From assembly GCA_000328365.1 (NCBI GenBank), contig KB296524.1, positions 165,447 through 229,446 on the forward strand: a stretch of DNA of 64,000 nucleotides. The letters run 5' to 3'. This DNA is from Capitella teleta (taxonomy: Eukaryota > Annelida > Polychaeta > Capitellidae). Made by a program: the position numbers and the translations under genes. Below are positions 46,701-57,800 of the stretch, piece by piece (within the stretch, counting starts at the first letter, position 1; the number at the start of each line of letters is the position of its first letter). The notes beneath the pieces are model-generated. The model was given only the letters and a program-made list of their open reading frames with translations. It had not been told where the DNA came from and ran no database searches.

Positions 46701-49700
46701 TAGAGTTGTGCATAACTGATTTGACCCCTGGGGTGTTACCATAGGAATAATCTGGTGTCGGGAGTTTATGCGGACAACTCTGGTATGCGGACAATTTCTC
46801 TTGGATTTTCAGCTGTCCGTATACCACAGGTTCTACTGTATATATCTATAATCTAACCGGGCTGCTCCTTTCGGCTGGCTCCTGCGTTGCTTCAGCCTTT
46901 CAGTGGCGAAGAACTATACAAAGTGGGATGACATGCTGAGTACAAAATTCAAGAGGAAATGTTGAGAAAGTGGCGATCACTGCTGCATGGATTCAGCATG
47001 GTTTTGTCAATACAGTAGTACCTGCGACTAACGAACACACCTCTAGAACAGTCCTCTCTAACGAATGATTTTCTTTGGACGCAACTCACTCCCATGTTAA
47101 CCAATAGGAAATCACTCCTGAGCAGTGAACACCCCGAAACGCGAACAACGAACACCCCCCTCAGAAATAAAATATTTTAATTTTACATTTTTTCAATAAA
47201 AATATAATAAAATATTATGGCAAATGCACACAGCACACTATTAACGATGTTCTACGGTGTTTAAGCGGGTATATAGGTTACTATAATTATACATGCGAGC
47301 TATTGTTGTGTGCCTGTTTGCTGTTTGCAAGTAATTGGAATTCCGCTGAGACGGCCGTGTGCGCGGCACCTATAGCACCTGAAGGGTGTTTTTAAAGGCG
47401 AGTAAGGTATTAAAAATGATTAAGGCGGATATGTATGTTATGTTGCACTTCATATGAGAATAAATTGCAGTCGTAATTATGCTTACACAGTAGAAAATTG
47501 AAAAAAAAAACTTTTAAAAAGAATAACCAGAGAAAACTGGGTGAAGTCAATTTTACCGGGTCAATGGGCGGGGCTTAACTTTAACCTGTCAAATCAGCCA
47601 AATCGTCGTTGAGATAATATTTTGGAGTAAGCACGTGGTCACTCGACGGCGCTAAAAGTTAATGCAGCAAGCAGAGGCAATCTCCCCCGAGGTGCATGCC
47701 GACTCGCGAGCGCTGGCTCAGCGGCGGAGTTGCGCAGGCGAAGCCTCGTCTCACGCTCGGAGGCGACGCGCGTTTCAAAGAGATGGAGTAGAGTTACAGC
47801 TCCATTGATGGAGATTAAAGATAAATGATTCAATAAACTATGAATAAACATTATACTTCATTGCTGTTATTGTTGATTGCTGAATTGATGTAAAGCTAGC
47901 ATGAGTTACCATAGTGACCTAATTTTACCCAACCCTGACTAACGAACACCCCTGAACTATGAACACTTTTTTTGGGATCCAGCACTGTTTGTTGTTTGCA
48001 GGTACTACTGTACATGCTTCCACGACTGAAAGGCTGAAGCGACGCAGGAGCCAGCTGAAAGGAGTGGCATGGCTACTATATATCATGCATGTTATAAACC
48101 TTACTTTGCATGCAGATATCTAAGGGAAAGTTGTTATCCAACTAAATTATTAGTTTCATGTTGAACTAACATTGGAGCACTTGGCGAATCACCTCGGACC
48201 CTTATTTTTGCAATCGGGGGGAGGGTACCCCCATCGCTTTAAAAAGGGCACTATTAAATTTTAGGGGTATTGAGACAAAAATGGGGTATGTTTATTGGGG
48301 GAAAGTTAGCCTATTTGTGTATGCCGCCACCTCTCGTCTAGTAGCCTTGCGCATCTCCATCATTGTCTGCTTTGCCTGAGAAGAGAGGAGACATGCAATT
48401 ATCAGTGAAGATGAACTTACCTGTTATAAGACGTGATTCGATCTCAGACCGTACACTTCGAAGCACCACTGGTCTATCCAATTGCGCCAGCGCGGAATTC
48501 GATGGAGGTGATGAGTTGCTTGTGGATTATAATTTATAACCATGTTCAAGCGTAGCTAATATTAAATTGTGTTTAATAATATTTAATATTATTAAAATTA
48601 ATAATATTAAAATGTGCCCTATTGACCTAATGAATATATGATTTCCTGAAACTTTATGGATGCATCTAAGGCTTTTGATAAGCTCAATTATTTTACATTG
48701 TTTGAAAAACTTTTAAAACGCAAAATGCCTGTTCTTGTTATTCGTATACTTTTTTACTGGTATTGTACACAGCAAATCCGGGTGAAATGGGGCAGCGCGA
48801 TGTCAAACTATTTCAATGTTTCGAATGGTGTACGGCAGGGCGGAGTGCTGTCTCCTGTTCTTTTTAATATTTATGTGGATGATCTGAGTTTTATGCTACG
48901 TGACAGTCGTATTGGTTGTTCTGTTAGTGAGTCAATCTGTAATCATCTTTTTTACGCAGATGACCTTGTTTTATTGAGCCCTTACGAAAAAGGCCTACAA
49001 CATCTGTTAAACCTTTGTTATAATTATAGCATATCCCATGACATTACTTTTAATCCTAAGAAAACTGTATGCATGCTTTTTAAACCTCGAACCTCCACAT
49101 TTAAGAAGCATTGCAAAGTTTCCCTCGGTGGTAATGTTTTAAGTGTTACACCGTCATGTAAATACCTGGGAGTTTTTATTTCAAATGACTGTTCAGACAA
49201 TACTGACCTCGCAAGGCAGTTAAGGTCTTTTTATGTACGGAGCAATTATTTATCCAGATATTTCAGTGCCTGCACTCCAGCTGTTAAGTGTTCACTTTTT
49301 ACAACCTTCTGTGGTAAAATTAATTCTGGCCACTGTTGGTCTATTTTTAAGAAATCGGCCATGAGGAAATTGACGTTTGCTTTTAACAACTCATTTCGTC
49401 GCTTCATGTTTTACCCTCGGTTTTGTAGTGCCAGTGGAATGTTTGCATTTAACCATGTTAAATCTCTTAATGAAATTCTTAGACATGCTATTTTTAACTT
49501 CCAGAAGCGAATTTTAAACTCAAGCAATAATCTTATTTGTTCAATTTTATCGTGTACGGTCTTTAATTCATCTTTGTGGCATCATTGGAAGTCTGTTTTA
49601 TTTATGAATTGATGTGATGCATTGCTTATTTATTATTGTTTATTTTTATTTTCATCTTATTTATTTTATTTATCATATGCATGTATATGGATTTCAGTCT

Positions 49701-50425
49701 GAAATAAACTATTATTATTATTATTATTACATCCGTTTTACTTGATTTCAGTTGATGTGTATCCTTATGCGTTGTCAATCATGATTTTGCGGCAATGGTT
49801 ATTGTGGTGGTTATACAAATGGTTATTTAAGTTACTATTGGAATTGTTGATTTCATTCATGCCATGGACTAGCATGGGAAAGATTGATTTTCTTTGAAAG
49901 CAACGCACTTCCATGTTAAACAATAGGAAATAACTGCTGAGCATTAGTGAATTATTAATTTTTTGCAGTTTATCAGTTGAGCAGGAATAAAATCTTATTG
50001 ATAATGCACACAGTAATAGATGTTCTGTTTTATGCAGTTAATGTTGCAGTAATTATGCATGTTAGTGAATCGTGTTTTATGCTCACATCTGAACATAACC
50101 ATCACCAAAAGAAAGAACGTCTATACAAATATTGAGAAAGATTATCATACTATATTCCCTTCTTCCCTTAGAAGCACGTTGATCAGCTGAGAGAATCTGC
50201 TGAATAAATTTGTTTTTCTTTCTCAGAATGGACAGGAAATGATGAAGAGGAAGATCAGGACGACAACATCTGGGAAGACAACTGGGAAGATGACAACGTA
50301 GAAGACGACTTCTCCCAGCAACTCAGGTGACCCCCCGTGACCCTATCCATAACCTCAATTTGACCTTTCTCTCTCTCAGGACGCAGCTTCAGCAACTGAA
50401 GGGTGCTGAACCCATGCAACAGTGA
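43748..50425 (+). CDS. SEM1: SEM1/DSS1, 26S proteasome subunit
   Basis: Exons 43748-43859, 50227-50326 and 50380-50425 join in frame to 85 codons. SEM1 is a small acidic, largely disordered protein of the 19S proteasome lid that also binds BRCA2 and the TREX-2 mRNA-export complex. Exon 1 has a Lys/Glu-rich start and then [18 protein letters not shown]; exon 2 has [19 protein letters not shown] and [13 protein letters not shown]. Both acidic, Trp-containing boxes of the family are conserved nearly word for word. The N-terminal extension and Gln-rich C-terminus ([12 protein letters not shown]) differ from the 70-residue human protein, which ends in an amphipathic helix. Intron 1 is 6.37 kb and full of transposons; intron 2 is 53 bp. 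Convergent with INO80B. Confidence 0.95.
43981..45084. repeat. Pair of 230-bp direct repeats around 640 bp
   Basis: Copies at 43981-44214 and 44858-45084 share about 95% identity (tgtacggtaaacgcattaaa ... ctggatccgcaac). Each holds a hairpin accagcgtct...agacgctggt. A second perfect stem, gggcgaggt/acctcgccc, sits between them at about 44798-44823. A segmental duplication or a short LTR-like or foldback element would both fit; no coding capacity inside. Confidence 0.8.
45518..46516. mobile_element. DNA element with long inverted repeats
   Basis: About 240 bp at each end are inverse copies: ataatatcaagggaagtcac at the left, its inverse gtgacttcccttgatattat at the right, and further in agcaacgggtacgat against atcgtacccgttgct. 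The total is about 1 kb with no transposase. A non-autonomous foldback/MITE type element in SEM1 intron 1. Confidence 0.85.
46840..48085. mobile_element. Hairpin element split by a Tigger-like insertion
   Basis: Arms of about 70 bp: ctggctcctgcgttgcttca (left, about 46876) and its inverse tgaagcgacgcaggagccag (right, about 48034). The loop of the original element, about 110 bp, now contains the 47013-48010 transposon. A separate ggttctactgtat end at 46828-46840 resembles another pogo/Tigger terminus. Confidence 0.8.
47013..48010. mobile_element. Non-autonomous pogo/Tigger-like transposon
   Basis: 998 bp with termini cagtagtacctgc and gcaggtactactg, and TA on both sides (47011-47012, 48011-48012), the Tc1/mariner target duplication. 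Words such as gactaacgaacac repeat inside both ends. No transposase frame. Confidence 0.85.
48640..49731 (+). mobile_element. 5'-truncated LINE, reverse transcriptase part
   Basis: A continuous 318-codon frame (48656-49612) with [31 protein letters not shown], the catalytic [11 protein letters not shown] and the KYLGVFIS block: a non-LTR reverse transcriptase of the jockey/CR1-like kind. The endonuclease and ORF1 are missing. It ends in a (tta)n tail at 49711-49729. The frame is still open, so the insertion is fairly young compared with the LINE fragments at 8-9 kb. Confidence 0.92.
49890..50090. mobile_element. Older relative of the Tigger-like element
   Basis: ccatgttaaacaataggaaa and aatgcacacag match, with divergence, the left third of the 47013-48010 element (ccatgttaaccaataggaaa, aatgcacacag). 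Termini are not preserved. Confidence 0.65.
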
Positions 50426-50499
50426 TTGCCGCTTTCTCAACATTTCCTCTTTTGAATTTTGTATTCAACATGTCATCTCACTTTGTATAGTTCTTCGCC

Positions 50500-50505
50500 A
50501 ATAAA
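50500..50505 (+). terminator. Poly(A) signal of SEM1
   Basis: AATAAA 75 bp past the TGA of SEM1. Confidence 0.75.
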
Positions 50506-50509
50506 ATTA

Positions 50510-51620
50510 ATGAGTGTTCATGTGTGCTAGTGTTTTTGTATGCCATGAGGTATTCAGGAAGAGAATACATGCATGAAGATGGAAATATTAGCCAAGGAAG
50601 AGATGAAATGAGGGAAGGGCTCAATCATTTGGGATCTGTGCAAACCACAGAAAAGCAAATCAGAAGCTCAGCCATGAAATAATACATGCATCCTTCAAAC
50701 CTGACTGGACGAACAAGTGCATTGCCATCATAGAATTATGTCTCGTAACGCAGATGCTGAAGCTTGTGAAACAACGATTGAGTAAACCCGTCATGAAGAA
50801 CATAATTGTACTACAACCAAGATTAAACAATCGGAAATTAGACGGTTAAGGATTTGACATCTGAGAAAAATGGTCATTGACAGTTTCACTTCCAATGGTA
50901 GCCCTACACTATGTTTGATCGCGATCACCCGTGGATCACCTCTCCCGTGTCAGGCCCAAAATGAGTCCACACTAATTGGAATTTTAGGCTTTCAGGTTAC
51001 CTTACAATTTTCAAGCAAAAAATATCTTACAAACGTTTACTAACAACTTCCATGCTGTTGCCTGCAATTTCGCAAAGGGCCACAACAACCTATCCGGGTT
51101 TTAGATTTACTTCTGAACTCTTTCCATATCACCAACGCCCTACTTTTACTAAGAAAAAAGCTGGCAGCCACGAATGTCACGCAATGTAAATATCTGCCTG
51201 CAGCGTCGCTTGGATTGAAATTTTGTGCCTTTCTTAGAAATCAGACAGGCATCGCACAAAACGTTGAAAGCTTAATATTTTTCGAAGAGTCAACAACTAT
51301 TGACGAGAGATATGATTAGAATGTTTTGTGAAGTATTCATGTGAAAATTAGAAGGCTGTTGTAACATATTATTATTGTTGGTGAAAGGCGATATTTCATA
51401 AGGATTGGCTAGCTTTACATGGAAGACCATATGCCGCATATTGATGAGGCATTTGATAGGCCTATTCCAATGGCTGTAACATGGCTACCTTTGGAGATAA
51501 TTTCGAAAAATTTGCTTCAGTGTGTTGGAAATTGAATCTGCTGCAGAATTGCACAGAAAATTCACAATTGAAAATCTGCAACAACATATAGGTTAATAAA
51601 ATAAATCACAAAATTTAATT
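50510..51620. other. Spacer between convergent genes
   Basis: About 1.1 kb between the SEM1 and INO80B poly(A) signals; no gene or repeat seen. Confidence 0.55.
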
Positions 51621-51622
51621 AA

Positions 51623-51628
51623 TTTATT
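51623..51628 (-). terminator. Poly(A) signal of INO80B
   Basis: AATAAA on the minus strand 30 bp past the TAA stop. Confidence 0.7.
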
Positions 51629-51657
51629 CCACTCATTCAAAACACACAAATTTCTGT

Positions 51658-53145
51658 TTACACTTGACGCATCTCAAAGTTCTGCTTGTAGCACACGAGA
51701 CTGCACAGTGACTTCCCAGTTTTAGAACACGTGTATTTGCGTGGATTGCTGCATCCTGGTCCTTCGCACATCTTGGGTACTGGCGGTCTGACGAAGAAAA
51801 ATTGACACATCCTCAAAAATTTGAACATGGTGATTTGGAACTGTAAGCTGTGATTTATGTGCAATTGTGAAATTTAGTCAGACCTAAAATTAATTAAATT
51901 CAACTTTTAAGGTTGAATATATTCTCATTATACAAATATCTAACACTAACTTCTACTCAAGTGAACTTCAGATTTCTGAATGAACTCACGTGGGAGCAAT
52001 TTGTGTGGCACACGGGAAGGGAACGCCTCCGGGAACGGAGATGCTGATCCCTGAGGCGCAACTCAAGTACCGCAGGCCTGGGGTCTGCGATCCGTGACCT
52101 TTTCCCTTTCCGCCTGGGCCACAGCGTTTGCTCTGCTGCTTCTTCAGCAACCGATCCAACGTCTGCTTCTTATCTTTCTCCGCTCGTTGATGCGCTTGCT
52201 CTTTCCGCTTCTTCGCTTTCAGCTGTCGTTTGTGAATTTGTTCGTCTGATAATTTTGAATCTTCTGATTGGCGATAACCTTTGATAAAGAGAACGATGAC
52301 AACGCTTTTCCTTCGGATCAATTGCATTTACCCGAGGGAAGCTGAAGCAGGTCTTCCTCCGGTTTCCCATGCAACAACGCCCTCTGGGAGGAAGAAATTA
52401 AAACAAAATTCAATCACGCCCATTCGATGAGGACTGACCTGTCTGGAGGTCATGAGTTGGGGGTCGCGACATCTCTTGACCCCTCCTGATTCGTCCAGTT
52501 CTCCCTTCTCCAGAGCATCCAACCACTGCTGCTCCTCATCTGAGGTGTCGTCTCCCGCTTTCTTCGTCTTGAATACATCGCTTTTGACATCTTGCCAAAC
52601 AATGCCATCATCTCTTTCAACCTTCACCATTCCTGATTCTACTTCAGACCCGTCACCATCAACACTAACGAATACAATTAGTCAGAATGATTAATTACCA
52701 ATTGCACTTACTCTTTGGTAACGGTTTCACTTCCGATTTTCAGCTTCAGTTTAATTGTTGGTTTAGGAGGGGTCGGAGGTGAGGACATGAGGACGTCGAC
52801 TTCCACGTCCTCCTCTTGAGGGAGCTGCTCCTCTCCTTCTATGTCTGCTTCAGCCTCAGGGCGCTTGCGTTTATGCTTCTTGTGTTTCTTGTGCCTCTTG
52901 AGTGGAGATTCTGCAAATAATTCTAATTTATAAATTTGCAATAATTTTTTCAGGAGAATATAGACCCGTATTGCTGTTCTTCAATAATAACAGTTTTTCA
53001 CTCGTGACTATATTCATAATATTGCATTTTGTTTTACTTGTGATCATAACGCATCAATGTATTCTGCCCATTCGGCTCTAAGGGAATCGTGGTTATTACC
53101 CAAACTGGAATCTCCTTCGAACGACGAGTCCTTGCGTTTTCCCAT
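51658..53145 (-). CDS. INO80B: INO80 complex subunit B (HIT zinc finger)
   Basis: Six exons join in frame to 313 codons: 53145-53100, 52910-52712, 52664-52439, 52383-52332, 52278-51990, 51787-51658. INO80B (PAPA-1/Ies2) is a subunit of the INO80 chromatin remodeller and works in the nucleus. Seen in order: a His/Lys-rich stretch (LKRHKKHKKHKRKR), TIKLKLKIG, the acidic QQWLDALEKGELDESGG, a long basic coiled region (QIHKRQLKAKKRKEQAHQRA), then a C-terminal HIT-type zinc finger CEGPGCSN, YTCSKTGKSLCSLVCY. Length and order match the vertebrate protein. Introns are 48-202 bp. It starts 441 bp from MRPL41 on the opposite strand. Confidence 0.95.
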
Positions 53146-53586
53146 CGTGTGAAAAATTGAATCTTCAGAAGAAAAATTGTATAAATCAGCGAAACTTGGC
53201 GGAATGAAATAAATCGAGAAAATGAATTCTGGCGAAATTAACACTACACGTTGACTGAATGAATATGCTCAACATTCAAACGTACTGAAAATTGAAGCAA
53301 ATATGTAAAAACATAAAATAGGTCAGGTCGCTTATTTAAAAATCATTTATCAATTTCAATTCTATAATTTCGAATTTGATTAACATAAAACAATAAAAGT
53401 GGGATCATTTTTGAAAATTATTTCGTCAAAATATAGCTCTCTTCTGCAACTTCCGGTTGAAAGTCAATGAGTGAACTTGGTCAAAACATCACGATTTTAG
53501 CTAGTTTTGTGCAGAATGTTCATTTAGCATCAAAGATCCAGCCATAAGCCATTATAATATTACATTTCTGAACAATCTGAGCCGTT
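53146..53586. promoter_or_regulatory. Bidirectional promoter INO80B/MRPL41
   Basis: The 441 bp between the two divergent start codons must hold both promoters. It has no TATA box but carries acttccggt at 53449-53457, a consensus ETS (GABP-type) site, common in promoters of nuclear genes for mitochondrial proteins. Confidence 0.65.
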
Positions 53587-54245
53587 ATGTCTCTGTTTAA
53601 ATGTCATTTCCTCAATGCCAAAGTGCTACACACTGGAGCTATCCCTCTGCGGTGCTTCTCTGTTTCGTCCCCTCTCCTGTATGAAAGAAGAAAGAGGCCT
53701 CTGGGTCCCGTGACTGCGAGAGAGAGGCGGCATTTGCCCTTTGACAGAAAATGGCCCATAAATCCCAAAGATGTCAGTCCAATCAAAGAGGGCGGAAAAA
53801 TTGAAATTTGCAAGGAACTTGGTTTACGAAGTCAGTGAAAATAATGGAAGAAAATTAATTCCAATCTTGATCATTTATTTTCTTCCTCAGTCGGTGATAT
53901 GCCTCGAGCACCAGGATGGTTTGATAAAGAAGGAGGTTTCCACTTTGATGAAGACATGGTCCCTGATTTTGTTGTTCCAGATCTCACAAATTTCAAAGTA
54001 AGGATTATAATTTTTCATTTTTATTCTTACTAAATTTATCCAAACTTTCATCCTTTTTGCAGCTCAAGCCCTATGTTAGTTACAATGTTGAGGAAATCAA
54101 CCAATCGGAATTTACAGCTAAAAATCTTTTTGACGAATGTTATGCCAAGAAACTGGTTGAAGATTTTCAAGAAGGTAAAATCGACGCCACGACCGTGGAA
54201 GAGAAAAAAGAAGAGTTACTTCAGACGCCAGCTGTTAATAAATAA
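53587..54245 (+). CDS. MRPL41: Mitochondrial ribosomal protein L41
   Basis: Exons 53587-53830, 53891-53997 and 54063-54245 join in frame to 177 codons. The product is mL41 of the mitochondrial large ribosomal subunit. The family core is clear across exons 2-3: MVPDFVVPDLTNFK then LKPYVSYNVEEI, followed by FDECYAKKLVEDFQEGKID. The first 25-30 residues are basic, hydroxylated and acid-free (MSLFKCHFLNAKVLHTG), a mitochondrial targeting sequence. The following ERRKRPLGPVTARERRH is a basic segment as in other family members, though longer than I recall. Introns are 60 and 65 bp. Head-to-head with INO80B, tail-to-tail with DIXDC1. Confidence 0.93.
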
Positions 54246-54246
54246 A
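54237..54246 (+). terminator. Double poly(A) signal at the MRPL41 stop
   Basis: AATAAATAAA: two overlapping AATAAA hexamers; the second includes the TAA stop at 54243-54245. Confidence 0.55.
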
Positions 54247-54586
54247 TTATGTGCTTGTATGATATTTTCTCATAACTTTGTTCTTCCTGAAAACAATTGA
54301 ACAAAATTGCTGTTTTCATACAATAATTCAATATTTCTCACATTCTTGTTCAATTGGAATAGATCCTTATTGAATTATCCCAATGTTTTTGACCTCATTG
54401 TATACCATATAGTCTTGGATACAGCACAGTCTTAGGCATAGTTTAAGAACATGTCTGTTTCTCATCGAATACACGGCCACTCCACGAACATCACCTTGTA
54501 AATACACGGGATGCCTATAGTATAATTCATGAAAAAACAGTTTGCTTAGAAGACATAAAACAAAGCAATCTTTTTCAAATTCAATC

Positions 54587-54592
54587 TTTATT
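54587..54592 (-). terminator. Poly(A) signal of DIXDC1
   Basis: AATAAA on the minus strand about 260 bp past the DIXDC1 stop; the first good signal on that strand. Confidence 0.55.
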
Positions 54593-54850
54593 TCAATATG
54601 AAAAATTCAATGAAATGAGGTGAAATACATGAAAGTGACAAGGAAACAAAACAAACAGAAAAATTGCATATTTTCTTTACGCTAAACAGTCGCACAACCA
54701 AATACATCCATCACAAAATAAAGTAGGTCAAAAGGTCATCACCATGGTGACAGATTGAGATCATGAACAAAATACACAGAATTATCACAGCACCATTGAG
54801 ATTAACTTGTGACTAGCAATTTCTTTTTGAAAACTTCAAAATAAAAACTT

Positions 54851-57800
54851 TCATTCTCTGTCCTCCTCAACCCAAGCGATGATCTTGCCTTCAAAGCTCG
54901 GAACCAGAGCATCGTCAGCAATGATCTGAAAGAAAACAATCAGAAAGGTGCTTCATAGGAAAGCAATGGCAAATGTGGCAATTAGCGAAATTAAGTCCAT
55001 TTTTACAGTCATTTAGTGAGAGCCATCTGATGGCTTTCAACATGTTATTTGTATGAGCCAGACAAACAATTTCTCAACAGTCTCAATTTCCATTTGTGAT
55101 TTGGGAAATGAGACGCAGAATTTGACACCACTGACCTCTTCCTTGACGGTTCCAAACTCCGGATCCTGTGCTTTGAAGTGATATCGATACTGACATCGCT
55201 TATCAAACAGTAATTTGATATCCCTCAATCGAACTTCATCAATTCTAAAAGTGAAAAAAATACTTAAGGAATCATGAAATTTATTCATGGGACAAACCTT
55301 TTCGGGACAGCACACATGAAAGGAGTAACAGAATGCTCCGTGAAATAGAGAACTTTGGTTGGCAAATCCTTCCTTGTGCCATATCCTACCAACGAGAAAA
55401 AAATATACATATATAGAAAATTCCTCATCAGACTGCTTACCTGACGTTGAAGGTGAGCGATGATGATAGTGATGACTAGAGTCGCTCTCTGAGAGCTGCT
55501 CGACCAGAGCAGAAATGCTGGCTTCAAGAGCGTCCATGGCGGAGTGCTGCCCTGAATCGTCCCTCAGGGGAATATTAGAACGGAGGTTGCGCAGGGATTC
55601 CCTCACAACATGCATCTCATCACTGCTGGCACTCTACAACATCACAATGCTTAATTGAAGGAGGAACAGAAGACGCACTCACATAGGCAGAGTGGGCTGA
55701 GGGCGGACGCGCAGGACTCCCGGCTGAGCCACCGGGGGCGCCAGGGGCTGCGTCCGGCCCCTGGATGAGACGACCTTCAAGGCACGACATCTTGCGGTCC
55801 TGAGATGACATCCGAGTGGACAGCGCAAGCTGAAACGACATAACAAACATGAGTCAATAATCTGAAATCAAGCGAATGACGCAGACCTCAGCGTCTCCCA
55901 CTCTCTGCAGGCGACTGTGTAAATGCTGAATCTGCGCTCTGAGGTCATGCGCCGTTCCCTCTTTCTCCTGCTGGTAAAACCGGAAATGTGCCTGTGAAAC
56001 GTGAAAACATGAGATCAATCAATCAATGTACGAATCACTATACCTTCAGTTCATCTATTTCTCTTTCCTTCTTTGCCATTTCCCTCTGAAATGACAAGAA
56101 AATTATCAAACAGATTGTTAAACGATAAATACCAAATGGCATAACAGAACAACTTAATTACCCTAAAATTAAAGTTAAAGGAACTGCTCTTAAAATATTC
56201 ACTCACATTGCTTTCATCGTTCCCCTGAGGAGCAAATATTTCGCAATAATAATTCCTTTCTACCCTCCTCACAAACTGAAATTGAACGAGAACTCACCCG
56301 CAGGTCCATCACAATGGAATCCTTGTCCTCCAGCTTTGCCTGAAGGTCATCTTTGGTCGTCTCCAGTCCTTGGCGACAGAAGCCGGCTCTGAGAAGATCC
56401 GACTTCATGGCCAGAAAGGCCTCCTCCTGCTCATGACACCTCCTCTCAAGGGTTGTCTGCAATTGAAAACAGGGTTATATCAGCCCTAAATCGACATAAT
56501 ATCAACCAAAAATTTATACTTCGACCATAAATCAACACTATACAGGCATGAGACAGAGGTTTGACAAAAAGTACTGAAAGTCTAGCAGGGGCAGAGGGGG
56601 GGGATCCGGGGGGGTGTCCCCCCCAGAGGGAGAAATTTTTAGATTTTTGAGCATTAAGTTGCAAGAAATTCAATGGTCTTCAAGTAATTTCATAGAGAGC
56701 TCTATCAATGAAGATAGTTTAGAAATTTAAAAATCAATAGGCCTAACAGATTAATAGTTGAATTGTTCATCAATCAGGAGGCTACCAAAGTAAGTATTCT
56801 TTATTGAACACAAATTTACACAGTTACAGCATTTGTTGCATATTGTCCTGTCCATGGTCAAGGAATCTTCTTTTCTAGCCAACTTCAGGACCAGCGGTTG
56901 CTCACGTCTGGGTCGTCACAGGTGACAACGGCGTTCAAAGGCAAACAGCGCATATTGCTATAGCAAACTTGAAACTTCTCGTTCGACTGGAATTGATTGA
57001 GAATGCCTCTTCCGAAAGTAGTAGTAAATGTATCGTAGCTTACCATTGGTCGAGAACCACCAATCAGAGCGTGCGACAGAAAAGGTCGCGTTAGATTCGA
57101 CTACAATGCAAGAAACGACCAGGACAGCTTGCGTTAGATTGAAAGCATATTTACGACCAAAACGATTTTTTTTTTCAGACTTTTTTAAAAAGTACGGAAA
57201 TCCGTCAAAATACGGAAGAATCTCATGCCTGACTATATCAACCATAAATTAACATCAAATTAACCATAAATGTAAAACATAACACCTTGCTGGCCTGCAG
57301 TTGCATACATTCTTGCGTGACCCTAGAGAGGTCCTCGCGTGCTTGCCTCCCTGCCTCTTCCGCCTGCATAAGTTGACTGCGTAGCAGAACCACTTGGCTC
57401 TCAAGGTCATCAGACGCCATGGGGCAAGAAGAGGCGGCGCCCTCCTCCGAACAATCGTTCAAAAGCTAAAAACGACATTACAATCCATGAATGTTGACCC
57501 AATTGACTGACCAGGCTCTGTAGTTGCAGTAAGGCATGCTTTGTCACTGATAAGTCAGCATTTAGGTCTGAGTGCTCTTCCTGTATGTGACTGACAAATG
57601 ACTGGCTGACTTCCTCTCCACATTCAGCGGCTCCTGTTTAGGAAGTAAACAAGTGAATCAGAGATGGGAATATTAAAAACAAGGATGCGCTTACCAGAGA
57701 GATCACCGTGTGATTGGCTTTGTGGAAGGCCACTGAAGTCCAAGTGACGGTGAGATCGTGGCGAGGCGCTTTCCCTCGCTGCTTCTTTGCGGGGATAGAG

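Noticed and set aside
48656-49612. Host gene of 318 codons
   Set aside because: It is the reverse transcriptase of a LINE with the FYADD motif and a (tta)n tail.
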